Under the pieces are notes generated by a model that saw only the letters and a program-made list of their open reading frames with translations, had not been told where the DNA came from and did no database searches. This document shows, piece by piece, positions 15,886 through 24,925 of a DNA stretch of 50,316 nt. A program made the position numbers and the translations under genes. Each line of letters opens with the position of its first letter. The first letter of the stretch is position 1. Origin of the DNA: Myxococcaceae bacterium (GTDB lineage: Bacteria > Myxococcota > Myxococcia > Myxococcales > Myxococcaceae); contig JAIBBR010000020.1 of assembly GCA_019694575.1 (NCBI GenBank), positions 1 through 50,316 on the forward strand, given 5' to 3'.

Positions 15886-18800
15886 CGCACCCACTCCGCC
15901 GTCTGTGCACCGACTTTGCGCACCGTCAATTTGCGCGAGAAGGCTTCGTCGACGCTGAGCAGCCAGGCGCGAAAAGCGGCGTAGTCTTGGGTGCTGATGC
16001 GCGCGCGGGTCATCGACATCATCACGTCGCAGGTGAGCGCCCCGTCGACAACTGCGGTGGTGAGCTTCACGCTGCCGAAGGGCGAGTCGAGCGTGGTGGG
16101 CCCGGGTAACTGCTCAGGTGAAAAACCGTCAGGCAGCGTGTAGCGAAACTGCAGCGTGTTTTTCCACACGCCGGGAAAAACGAGGTCATGTTTGCGCTCG
16201 GGCAGCGCGGCCATTACCTGTGAAAACGAGCGGCCCGCGCCGAAAGGAAAGAAGCGCAGCGTACCGGGCAACACTTCGGCATAACGCGGCACCTGCATTT
16301 TGAAATGGGTGCGCAATGGCTCTTCGAGCTTGGTGACGTCGCTCACTTCTATTTGGCTTACCTGTAACCCGGGAAAAGACTGTGCCCACGCTTGCTCGAA
16401 AGTGGCTTTGCGCGTGGTGACGGCTTGGTACGCGCGCCGTTGCTCGGGAGCCCCCTGGCCCTGCACCTGCGTTTGCCCCGACAGTTCAGCGCTGCCGTCG
16501 GCTTTCAAGTTCACCGCGATGGTGACCTGGGTGAGGTTGTCGTCGGCTTTGCCTTCGGGCGTGGTGAGCGCTCGGCTGGGGCCGTCGGGCTCGACAATCA
16601 ACACATTGGCGACGCGGTCGGCAGGCGGCAGCTCCATTGAGCCGTGAAATTCAGCCGTGCCGTCTAAAAACAAGTTCAACTTCGGCACGTACGCGATGGC
16701 GTGGTTGAAGGCCGCCAGCGACGCGGGCTGCACTGGCAGCTGCCCCAAGTGCCGCATGCGCAGCAGCACCATGCGTGCGTCGACACCTGCATATTTGAGC
16801 ATCGCGGTGATGAGCGCCGCTTTGTCTTTGCAGTCTCCAAAGCGCCGCGCGAGCACCCGGTCGACCCGGTACGGCTTGTAGCCGTGAATGCCGAACTCCA
16901 ATGCCACGTAGCGGGTGTTGGTGACGACGAAGCCGTAAATCAGCTGCACCACTTTGCGCTCGTCTTTGCGATTTACCCCGGCGAGCAACTTGTCAGTGGT
17001 GCGCTTCAACTCTTCGCTGGGCACCAGCTGGTCTCTCACCAAGCCCCAGTAATAGCGGCCCACGTCTTCCCATGTTTTGTAGGTCGAAATGTGCAACGTG
17101 GCCGACACCTCAGCCAGGCCCGGCATCGCTGGTTCAGGCACCAATTTGGGCACCTTCACGGCTTCAAAGCGGTAGTCCAGCTTGCCGTCGTCGGCCTTGG
17201 TGAAGGTCGGCTTGAGCCAGGGCGGCAGTTGCTCCTGGTTCCAATACAGCGGGCGGCCGGGCGGCATGTGCACCCAATAGCGGTAGTGCAGCTTGGGGTA
17301 ATAATTCTGCACCGACTCAACGTCGCCCCAATAGTCAGAGAGCAAATTGTCGCTCGCGGTGTCTTCGAGTCGCCACTGCAGCTCGAGCACGTCGCCCGGC
17401 GCCAGCGCGGGAAAAGAAAGAATGCGCGCGCGCACGTCGTAATACATGCCGGTCCACGGCTCGTTGAGGTTGCGGTCAGAGTCATTGAAGCTGTCGATGA
17501 TTGAGCCGTCGGGCTTGGTGATGCGCGCCTTCAACACCCGCACTTCTTGCCGGTCGGGCGAATACGAAATGGGAAATTGGCGAAACGATTCAACGCCGCG
17601 CGTCGACAGCACTTTCACCGCCAGCTGCGAAAAGCGCGCCGATAACCCGGTGGCTTGCACGCGAATGTCTTGCACGTCGGCGAGAATCACCGCGTCTTCG
17701 CCCAGGTTGTTTTGGGCTTCGGCGATGAGGGGCCCGAGCGGCAAGGCGCTGTCGGCCGAGCGCGAGCTGTCTTCGCCCTGCAGGGTGCGCAACATTTCTT
17801 TTAAGGTGGCGTTTTGCGGTCGCAGGGTCAGTGAGCGCGTGAATGACGCCAGCGCTTCTTCTTTGTGGCTGGCGTTGAGCAGGGCGCGGCCTTCGCGCTC
17901 GTGCACTTCGGCGTCGTCGGGCGCGAAGCGCTTCGCCTCGGTGAACACAGCCTTGCCGGCATCGAAGCGGCCATTGGCCATGAGCAGTTCAGCCAAACGC
18001 AGGCGCGAACCGTTGTCATATGGGTCTAACGATAAAATGCGGCGAAATTGTTCTACCGCACTGTCTAATTGCTCTAAATCTGCGAGCAAATTGGCCAAAG
18101 TGCGGCGTGTTTGGGTGTCGTCGAAGCGCAGCGCCAAGGCCATGCGGGCGCGGCCCACCGCTTCGTCCCACCGGTCCATTCGTCGAGAGATGCCGACTGA
18201 CTCCCGCGCCACCAACGGCGAGTGGTTGAGCGTTTCAAAAGCGGCTTCGATTTCACGCAGCGCCAAAGCCTTGTCGCCCAGCGCGTCGAGGGCGCGGGCC
18301 TTGAGCAAGCGGGCCGGCGCAAAGAGCGGAAAACGCGCGAGCAATTCGTTGCTCAAGGCGAGGGTGAGGTGCGGGTGTTCGGCTTCGAGCTCCAAGCGGG
18401 CCAAGTCGAGGGTGAGCCAATCGCGCGTGGTGGACCGAGGGGCTCCCGTGACGGGGGGAAAAGGCGCATCGGCCAAACCGAGGCTAACGAAACGGCGGCG
18501 CTGATTGTGGTCATCGGCCAAGTTCGCGGCGGTGAGCAAAATGTCAGCGCGGGCGGGGTTTTTCTCGCTGGCTTCGGCGGCCCGTTCTGCTTCGTGCAAG
18601 GCAGTGCGGTCTTTCTCGTCGTACGCACGGTACCAGGCGAGCACGGTGGCATAGTCGGCCCGCAGCGCGGCGTCGTGCGGAGCCGCCTTCACCAACTGCG
18701 CAAACGTATCGACGAGCGTGGGCATGGGCTGCGGGCGAGGCGGCGCGCCACGCTCCAACGGCGGCGCTTTGTCGGGCAGCACGGCCTGCACGTTGACGGG

Positions 18801-19577
18801 CCGGTCGCCGCGTTCCCACCGCAGGTAAAAGCCGAGTGGGCCGCTTTCTTGGCAAACTTTCAAGAGCACGCGGTTCAACCCTTTGCGCAGCGTGACTTGC
18901 ACCTTGGCCTGATCTAACCGAGGCAAGTGATACCGGTTGTCAGAAGACACTTTGACGCCGTTGATGAACAGCCGGTACGCGCCCGAGGTGCCGAGCGACA
19001 AATTGACGCGGGTTTCCTGCTCTGCTTTTAAAAAAGTGGCTGCGTACGCCACTGCTTCGTTGTTCGGTTTGAGCAAGGTAGACAAGTCGACGTAGCCATC
19101 GACGCTGCGGGCGGGGGTTTTTTGCCAGGTCACCTCGCGCGTTTTCGCTGCGTACTTGGCGCTCCAGTCGAGATTCGCCGCTTCAGGCCCAAAATCAGTG
19201 TCGCAGCCCGACTTGCCCTCGTTGTCGAAGCTGCCCACCGCGTAGAAGTCTTGAATGAAGCCCATGGGCTCCAACATCTCGGCGGCTTTGGTGGTGCGTC
19301 CCCGCGAGCGCTCGACGTCGGCGTAAAAAATGCGCGCCAAGGTGCGTACGCGCGGCTCGGTGATTCCCCGGTAGAGCAGGTTGGCGTAAGGCTCGGCGAG
19401 CAGGTTCAGGTCATCGACGTCATCGATGAGCGCGTGCAAGCGAAACAGGTAAGCGGCGCCACGCACGGTGTGGCCGGTTTGCTTGGCCTTGAGGGCCAGC
19501 ATTTCAGCGCGGTCGGTAACCGGGCTTTCTAAAGGCGCGGCAAGAAGAGCGGTGATGAGCAGTGAAGAGGCAAGCAC
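15882..19577 (-). CDS. Giant DUF3857/transglutaminase-core protein with TPR repeats (paralogue 1)
   Basis: A 1231-residue exported protein with signal peptide (MLASSLLITALLAAPLES). A beta-sandwich-like region lies about 110-270 and TPR repeats about 330-600 (for example AVEQFRRILSLDPYDNGSRL). A DUF3857-type domain lies about 620-800 (ILSFPALAPGDVLELQWRLE), then a transglutaminase core with RRFGDCKDKAAL (Cys916), FNHAIAYVP (His959) and LDGTAE (Asp972). The complete triad suggests an active papain-like or transglutaminase-like enzyme in the periplasm. The start is GTG at 19577, 52 nt after the paralogue upstream, with no clear ribosome site. The same architecture appears in 19630-23343, so this is a tandem duplication. 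The substrate is unknown. Confidence 0.85.
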   Translation of the reverse strand: MLASSLLITALLAAPLESPVTDRAEMLALKAKQTGHTVRGAAYLFRLHALIDDVDDLNLLAEPYANLLYRGITEPRVRTLARIFYADVERSRGRTTKAAEMLEPMGFIQDFYAVGSFDNEGKSGCDTDFGPEAANLDWSAKYAAKTREVTWQKTPARSVDGYVDLSTLLKPNNEAVAYAATFLKAEQETRVNLSLGTSGAYRLFINGVKVSSDNRYHLPRLDQAKVQVTLRKGLNRVLLKVCQESGPLGFYLRWERGDRPVNVQAVLPDKAPPLERGAPPRPQPMPTLVDTFAQLVKAAPHDAALRADYATVLAWYRAYDEKDRTALHEAERAAEASEKNPARADILLTAANLADDHNQRRRFVSLGLADAPFPPVTGAPRSTTRDWLTLDLARLELEAEHPHLTLALSNELLARFPLFAPARLLKARALDALGDKALALREIEAAFETLNHSPLVARESVGISRRMDRWDEAVGRARMALALRFDDTQTRRTLANLLADLEQLDSAVEQFRRILSLDPYDNGSRLRLAELLMANGRFDAGKAVFTEAKRFAPDDAEVHEREGRALLNASHKEEALASFTRSLTLRPQNATLKEMLRTLQGEDSSRSADSALPLGPLIAEAQNNLGEDAVILADVQDIRVQATGLSARFSQLAVKVLSTRGVESFRQFPISYSPDRQEVRVLKARITKPDGSIIDSFNDSDRNLNEPWTGMYYDVRARILSFPALAPGDVLELQWRLEDTASDNLLSDYWGDVESVQNYYPKLHYRYWVHMPPGRPLYWNQEQLPPWLKPTFTKADDGKLDYRFEAVKVPKLVPEPAMPGLAEVSATLHISTYKTWEDVGRYYWGLVRDQLVPSEELKRTTDKLLAGVNRKDERKVVQLIYGFVVTNTRYVALEFGIHGYKPYRVDRVLARRFGDCKDKAALITAMLKYAGVDARMVLLRMRHLGQLPVQPASLAAFNHAIAYVPKLNLFLDGTAEFHGSMELPPADRVANVLIVEPDGPSRALTTPEGKADDNLTQVTIAVNLKADGSAELSGQTQVQGQGAPEQRRAYQAVTTRKATFEQAWAQSFPGLQVSQIEVSDVTKLEEPLRTHFKMQVPRYAEVLPGTLRFFPFGAGRSFSQVMAALPERKHDLVFPGVWKNTLQFRYTLPDGFSPEQLPGPTTLDSPFGSVKLTTAVVDGALTCDVMMSMTRARISTQDYAAFRAWLLSVDEAFSRKLTVRKVGAQTAEWVR

Positions 19578-19629
19578 GGCGCGACTATGACACCGTTATG
19601 GCCCGAGAGAACCTCCTTCGGTGCCCCAG

Positions 19630-22600
19630 TCAACGCACTGGACTCTTCGTCTTGGCTTTGCTGGGCATCATCACCAGCTCTTCTTCTTGCATTTTGCTGA
19701 TGGCGTCGGCCTGCGCGCGGTACTGCGCGTACTCTTCGGCCGAAATGCGCTCACACAACATCTGCACGGTCTGCTCCATTTGAAAAACCTGGCCCGAGAA
19801 GCCGGTTTTGCGGGTGAATGAGAGGCAGCGCGACTTCAATTCTCCCGACGAAGGCAGCGTCTTCGGCTGGTAGCCGTCGGGCAGGGTGACTGAAAAGCGA
19901 AACGTCGTTTGACTCGGAGTGCCCAACACCAACGGCTGCTTGCGTGTCGCGAGGGCGAACAGTGAGCGCGGCGACCAATCATTGGGCACCCGCAGGCGCA
20001 GCGTGTCGCCTTCTTTGCGCGTGGCGGTTTTGCTCTCGGTTTCGGCGGTCACCACGGCGGGCACGGTCAAATCTTTCACTTCCCACGCGGTGGCTTCTTG
20101 TGTGACGGAGCCGGGCAAGAGCGCTCCCGACACCCGCTGCAAAAGCTGCGACAACAAATCGCTGTTGCGCGACAAACGGCGAAAGAAAGAACCGTTTTTG
20201 CCCTGTGCCTTGAGCACCAACTGCCCCTTGGCCACCCCGTCGGCCGCGAGCTTTATTTTCAGCTCGGTGTCGTCGGCGTTGACGCCCGGCGCCTGAAAGG
20301 GAATGTCGCGCCAGCTGTGGTTGCCGGTGGTGGGGTCATAAACGAGTGAATGGGTGCCCACGTCGTCATGGCGCACCGCTTCGACGTCGAGCAATTCAGC
20401 GGTGGGGTCGAAAAACCGCCCTTCGGGGTACCCCTCTTGCTTCGGCACATAGACGATGGCGTGGTTGAACTGCTGCATCGGCACGTCGGCGTTGGCCGGG
20501 CCCATGTCGCGGGTGCGCACCAAGGCGAAATGCGCGTCAATGCCCATGCGCTTGGCCAAGGTGATGAAGAGCACCGCTTTGTCTTTGCAGTCGCCGTATT
20601 TGCGCTCGAGCACCATGGGAGCCGGGTGCGGTTTCACGCCGGCGATGAAGCTCTCGTAGTCTTGCTGGTAGCGAATCTCTTCCATCAGGTACTGGTGAAT
20701 GCGCTTCAGCTTGCCGTCGACTGATGGCGCTTCGCTTTGCAACTGCGAGGCGAGCGCTTCGATTTCGGGGCTGTCGCGAAACACGCCTTCGAGGAGCGAT
20801 TTTTCCCACGAGAGCCACGTCGCCCAGTCGGGCACGGTAGAGAGGCGAATGTTGGCCGCCAATTCGCGCACCGTGGGCATCGAAGGTTCGGTGCTGAGCG
20901 GGGCCATGTTGCTGGCGTTCCACTGCACGCGCATTTGCTCGCCATGCACCGAGCTGGTGCGTTCTACGGTGCCGGTGCCGTCTTCATGCAGTTGGGTGTT
21001 GAGCGGCATCCACAACGAGAGCTGACTTTTCACGCGAAAGTCGTTGGTGCCTTGAAAGCTCCAGTCTTCGGTGAAGTAGCGCGCGAGGTAGCCCGAGGCC
21101 GCGGCGTCGACGCGGTACTGCAACACGGTGGTGCTGCCCACTTGCAGGTTGCGAAAGAAAACTTGGCGGCCGCGCTCTGACGACGCCTCGGTGCGGTTGC
21201 CGTTGGGGTCTATCGCGTAGCTGTGCAGCATGCGTTGGCGACCTGCGCTTTGCATGGTTTGCCGCGTCATGCGGTCGCGGCCCGCGGGGTTGAGCGCGTG
21301 TTGAATTTGCGTCACCACCCGGCTGGTGCTGCCGTCGCTGTTGAGCAAAATGACTTCGTGGTCCAGCAAGAAGGCGATTTCAGCGGTCGATTTCGGCAGT
21401 GGTTGCTTGCGCATCAACAATGCGTGCTCGATGTCGGCCTCATCGGGAATGTCTTGTGCCCAGGGCCCTGTGCTGGCGGGAGCGACGAAGTCTAAATGGT
21501 TGGCCAACCGCTCGTCGTCGGGGTTCAAGTCGAGCGACTTTTGCCAGTGGCTGACGGCGGTGGGCATGTCTTTCGCTTCGTAGGCCAGGCTGCCGAGCTG
21601 CGCGTGCGCCCAAGCTGACTGCGGGCAAATGGCGAGCATTTTTTCGTATTCCGCCTTGGCTTTTTCTGTCTCGTTCAGCCGTCGATAGAGCAAGGCGAGT
21701 TGCGAATGGGGCCGCAAATCATTGGGCGACGCCTCGATACGTTTTTGCTGCAGCGCAATGGCGCGTCTTAAGTCGGTTTCATCGAGTGCGCGCTCGGCGG
21801 CGCGGGTGAGGGCGTCGTCGTGAAAGGGTTGTGATTCCAACACGTGTTGAAACGCCTGGTCGGCTTCGGCCCGTCGCCCCAGCCGCGCGAGGAGCGAGCC
21901 ATAGCGGGTGTACCCCGACGCCTTGGGAGGAAAAAGCCGCAGCATGTCTTCGCGGGTGGCGAGCTCGTCTTCGGTCCAGTTTTCGTCTTCATACAAGTCA
22001 GCCAGCTGCTCGTAGGTTTCGCGAATGTCGGGGCGGGCGCGTTGCAACGCGAGCAGCGCCGCGCGGTCTTTGGCCTTCAAGCGTTGCTGGGCCCAAAATT
22101 GGGCTTGCCAGAGACGAATGAAGGGCAGCGTGTCTCCGGTTTCTTTGTCGAGCGCGGCGAGCGAGTCGGCGGTGCGGCCGCGCTCTTGGTTGAACCACAG
22201 CGCTTGCACCAGCATCAGCCGGGCGTAAATGCTTTGAGGAAAAGCGCGCACGAAAGCGTCAGCGGCTTTCACCGCGTGGTTGCCGCCGGCAATGAGCTGC
22301 GCCCACACGGCCTGGTAATACGCGCGGCGGGCGGGCGAGTGAATGGCAGAGACCCGAGCACGAATGGCCGAGTCTACGTCGGTGACTGCCTCGGCTTCAG
22401 CGCAAGGAACCACGCGGCCGCCAAGCAACCAATCGCCTTCGCGGTGCGCGCTCTTTATCAAAATGACGTGCGCGCCTTTTTGCAGCGTGAGGGGAATTTG
22501 CAGGTGCTCGAAAACTTCGCGCTCGAGCAGCGCCGCGGCGAACACGGGTTTGCCGTCGACCCACACTTTCAAAGGGTCAGTGGTGGTGAGACGCAAGCTG

Positions 22601-23343
22601 TAGCTGCCGTCAGCGGGCGCTTCGAAAGTCGACTGCGCAAAAGCCACCGACCAGCGGGTGGGCGAAAACGCGTTGCCCAAGTACACGTTGCCGAACGGGT
22701 CTACCGGAGCGTTTTGACGCCAGCCCGTTTGCCCAAAGCGTGCGTCGTAGGTTTCGTTGAGGCCGGGTTTGTTTTCGGGCTCCAGAATTTGCTCGAAGCC
22801 TTTGCCTTGCTCGTTGTCCCACGTGCCGGCGATGGCAAAGGTCAACTGACCGGGAATTGAGGCCAACATCGCGTCGCGTTGGGCGAAGTCGCCGGCGTTG
22901 TGAAAGAGGCGCGCGGCGTAGTGGGCCGCGGCGGCGCGCACGTCTAAGTCAGCGTGGTTCTTCGCCAGCGCTTCGAAGAGACTCAAGGTGAGCCGCCGTT
23001 GCTCGAGGCTGGCCGGTTTTTCCCACAGCTCGTGCACCCCCATCAGCGCCATGGCGTTGTCGGTGCGCGACAGACTTTGTAGCCGGTGCGCGTTGCCTAA
23101 GGCTTCACGCACTTCGAGCTCGCTCAATTCAGCGGCCAATTCATGAAAGACGGCGCTGTCGGGCCCGGCGCGTTCGGCGTCGGCCACTGCTTGGCGCAAA
23201 CCGTCGACTGAAGCAGCCTGAAAGAAAGCTTCGGCGGCGCGCTCCAAGGCGGGGGCGTCGGCCGGGGGCGCAGCGCGCAGCACCGTTTTGGGCAAGGTGG
23301 CGCAGCCCCAAAAACACAGGGCGAAGAGCAGGGGTTTTCGCAT
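19630..23343 (-). CDS. Giant DUF3857/transglutaminase-core lipoprotein with TPR repeats (paralogue 2)
   Basis: A 1237-residue paralogue of the downstream gene. The signal peptide has a lipobox (LCFWGC). A helical N-terminal region is followed by a beta domain (about 170-330) and several TPR repeats (for example EYEKMLAICPQSAWAHAQLG). Next come a DUF3857-like region (RVVTQIQHALNPAGRDRM) and a transglutaminase core with KYGDCKDKAVLF (Cys919), FNHAIVYVP (His961) and RFFDPTAE (Asp979). Both copies keep the triad. The third in-frame Met (23343) gives the best signal peptide; ATGs at 23352 and 23361 are alternatives. It is probably the first gene of the four-gene operon. The two products differ in anchoring (lipoprotein versus soluble). 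Confidence 0.85.
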   Translation of the reverse strand: MRKPLLFALCFWGCATLPKTVLRAAPPADAPALERAAEAFFQAASVDGLRQAVADAERAGPDSAVFHELAAELSELEVREALGNAHRLQSLSRTDNAMALMGVHELWEKPASLEQRRLTLSLFEALAKNHADLDVRAAAAHYAARLFHNAGDFAQRDAMLASIPGQLTFAIAGTWDNEQGKGFEQILEPENKPGLNETYDARFGQTGWRQNAPVDPFGNVYLGNAFSPTRWSVAFAQSTFEAPADGSYSLRLTTTDPLKVWVDGKPVFAAALLEREVFEHLQIPLTLQKGAHVILIKSAHREGDWLLGGRVVPCAEAEAVTDVDSAIRARVSAIHSPARRAYYQAVWAQLIAGGNHAVKAADAFVRAFPQSIYARLMLVQALWFNQERGRTADSLAALDKETGDTLPFIRLWQAQFWAQQRLKAKDRAALLALQRARPDIRETYEQLADLYEDENWTEDELATREDMLRLFPPKASGYTRYGSLLARLGRRAEADQAFQHVLESQPFHDDALTRAAERALDETDLRRAIALQQKRIEASPNDLRPHSQLALLYRRLNETEKAKAEYEKMLAICPQSAWAHAQLGSLAYEAKDMPTAVSHWQKSLDLNPDDERLANHLDFVAPASTGPWAQDIPDEADIEHALLMRKQPLPKSTAEIAFLLDHEVILLNSDGSTSRVVTQIQHALNPAGRDRMTRQTMQSAGRQRMLHSYAIDPNGNRTEASSERGRQVFFRNLQVGSTTVLQYRVDAAASGYLARYFTEDWSFQGTNDFRVKSQLSLWMPLNTQLHEDGTGTVERTSSVHGEQMRVQWNASNMAPLSTEPSMPTVRELAANIRLSTVPDWATWLSWEKSLLEGVFRDSPEIEALASQLQSEAPSVDGKLKRIHQYLMEEIRYQQDYESFIAGVKPHPAPMVLERKYGDCKDKAVLFITLAKRMGIDAHFALVRTRDMGPANADVPMQQFNHAIVYVPKQEGYPEGRFFDPTAELLDVEAVRHDDVGTHSLVYDPTTGNHSWRDIPFQAPGVNADDTELKIKLAADGVAKGQLVLKAQGKNGSFFRRLSRNSDLLSQLLQRVSGALLPGSVTQEATAWEVKDLTVPAVVTAETESKTATRKEGDTLRLRVPNDWSPRSLFALATRKQPLVLGTPSQTTFRFSVTLPDGYQPKTLPSSGELKSRCLSFTRKTGFSGQVFQMEQTVQMLCERISAEEYAQYRAQADAISKMQEEELVMMPSKAKTKSPVR

Positions 23344-23415
23344 GGCCGGCATGATGGGCATGCACGCGGGCTTTCGTCGAGTGCGCTGTTGGAGCTATGC
23401 GTGCGGTTTTCAACC

Positions 23416-24549
23416 ATGAAATCAAGGCGTGTCTTCAGCTGTTGGGTGACCGTGGTGGGTGCCGCGTTGACTGCATGCGGAGCAGAGCCGCTCCAACGTC
23501 ACGCTGACGAATCAACCCAGGCGGTGCTCGGCGGCCAAGTGGCGATGAACGACTGGGCGGTGGTGGGTATTGGCTTCAAGCAGCAGGGTATTTACACCTC
23601 GTACTGCACCGGCACGTTGATTGGCCCGAAGACAGTGCTGTCGGCGGCACACTGCGCAAACCAGGGCATTCATTTTGGCACTGGGCCGAATGATCACCCC
23701 TACGCCATTTTCGCCACCTATGAAAACCAGCCACACTTCGTGGTGAAGGTGGTGCGCGAAGTCGCCAACCCGGCCCGCGTACCCATGTCGCGCGATGACT
23801 TTTCGGTCATGGAACTGGCTGAAGAAGTCACCGGGGTGGCTCCGCTCAAGCTCAATGATGCGCCGTTTTCACAAGCCGACGTGGGCAAAATGTTTCGTCA
23901 CGTCGGCTTTGGCCTCGACAACCCCAACGCCGAAACCGGCATTGGCACCAAGCGTGAAGTCACCCACGCCATCACCGGTGTCAGCGAGTACCTGCTCCAG
24001 TCGGGTGACATGTTTCGCGCCACCTGCGGAGGCGATTCAGGTGGCCCTTCGCTGATGGTGACGCCCGGCAGCACCGAAGAGCGCGTGGTGGGCGTGGTGA
24101 GCTGGGGCCAAGGCGTGTGCGGCAACGGGTGGGACGGCCGCGTCGACCAAGCGCTTGACTGGGTAAGAACGACCATGGCGCAGTGGGAAACGCCGCGCTG
24201 CGAGGCTGATGATTTGTGCAAGAAAGACTGCCTCACGCCTGACCCTGACTGCCGCGAGCTCTTGCAGGCCTGCAGCGGCGTCAACCAGTGTCTCACCGGC
24301 GTTTGCTACCAAGAGCCGGCGGGCAGTTACTGCTCGAACATGTGCGCTTCTGACGCGCAGTGCCCGCTGGCGGCCAGCTGTCAGGCGGGCTGGTGTTTGA
24401 GGCGCAGCGTTCCTAAACCGGTTGAAGCGCAGCCGCTCACCTCATTTAGCGCCCCCACACCCCAAGGTTGTGCGAGTGCGCCTTGGGGCTGGAGCGTGTT
24501 GGCGCTGGCGGCTTGGCTTGCCGCGCGTCGCCGTGTCGTCAGTGCTTGA
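23416..24549 (+). CDS. Trypsin-like serine protease with MYXO-CTERM-type tail
   Basis: A 377-residue exported S1-family protease. A signal peptide with Cys at TACGAE is followed by a propeptide and an activation-like site (QAVLGGQ). The triad is TVLSAAHCA (His), RDDFSVMEL (Asp) and CGGDSGGPS (Ser). A Cys-rich region follows about 260-340, which may be an EGF-like or disulfide module. The end is a tripartite tail: Gly-Cys-Ala, a hydrophobic helix (APWGWSVLALAAWLAA), then Arg-Arg-Arg. That tail is the MYXO-CTERM sorting pattern known from Myxococcota and suggests surface anchoring after cleavage. The ATG at 23416 is chosen over the frame start at 23389. Its 3' end overlaps the convergent gene by 11 nt. 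Confidence 0.9.
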   Translation: MKSRRVFSCWVTVVGAALTACGAEPLQRHADESTQAVLGGQVAMNDWAVVGIGFKQQGIYTSYCTGTLIGPKTVLSAAHCANQGIHFGTGPNDHPYAIFATYENQPHFVVKVVREVANPARVPMSRDDFSVMELAEEVTGVAPLKLNDAPFSQADVGKMFRHVGFGLDNPNAETGIGTKREVTHAITGVSEYLLQSGDMFRATCGGDSGGPSLMVTPGSTEERVVGVVSWGQGVCGNGWDGRVDQALDWVRTTMAQWETPRCEADDLCKKDCLTPDPDCRELLQACSGVNQCLTGVCYQEPAGSYCSNMCASDAQCPLAASCQAGWCLRRSVPKPVEAQPLTSFSAPTPQGCASAPWGWSVLALAAWLAARRRVVSA

Positions 24550-24925
24550 GTGGCTGGTGCGTGGCTTGCGGGTCCATGCCGTGAGACATGACGAAATGGT
24601 ACATCGCGTAGGTTTCGTTCTTGGGGCCGCCCACCACTTCAAAAAGCCACTGGCCGCTCTGGCCGCCTTCGACGTCGGGGCTGGCCTTCACGCTCTGAAT
24701 CTCTTGTCGCTCTAAAATCAACTCGCCCACCGGGTGCTTGCCCTTGAGCATTTGCACGATGGCGCGGCCGTCTTCTTCTTCCACGAAAGCCCAGTGAAAT
24801 TCGTCTGAATCGAAGAGCACGGCGTCATAGGTGCCAGCACGCACGATGCAGTTGGGGTGCTCAATCAGCCACCGCCAGAAGCGCTCGAAGGGAACAGTGG
24901 CAGCAGAGGTCTCGGTTATGCTCAT
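24539..24925 (-). CDS. Conserved-looking small protein of unknown function
   Basis: A 128-residue soluble protein with no signal peptide or membrane segment. I recognise no family. It is a mixed alpha/beta protein with many aromatic residues (FERFWRWLIEHPNCIVRAG). It is the last gene of the minus-strand operon site-2 protease - zinc-ribbon membrane protein - this gene, and its ATG overlaps the preceding stop (ATGA). It overlaps the protease gene tail-to-tail by 11 nt. Confidence 0.65.
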   Translation of the reverse strand: MSITETSAATVPFERFWRWLIEHPNCIVRAGTYDAVLFDSDEFHWAFVEEEDGRAIVQMLKGKHPVGELILERQEIQSVKASPDVEGGQSGQWLFEVVGGPKNETYAMYHFVMSHGMDPQATHQPLKH

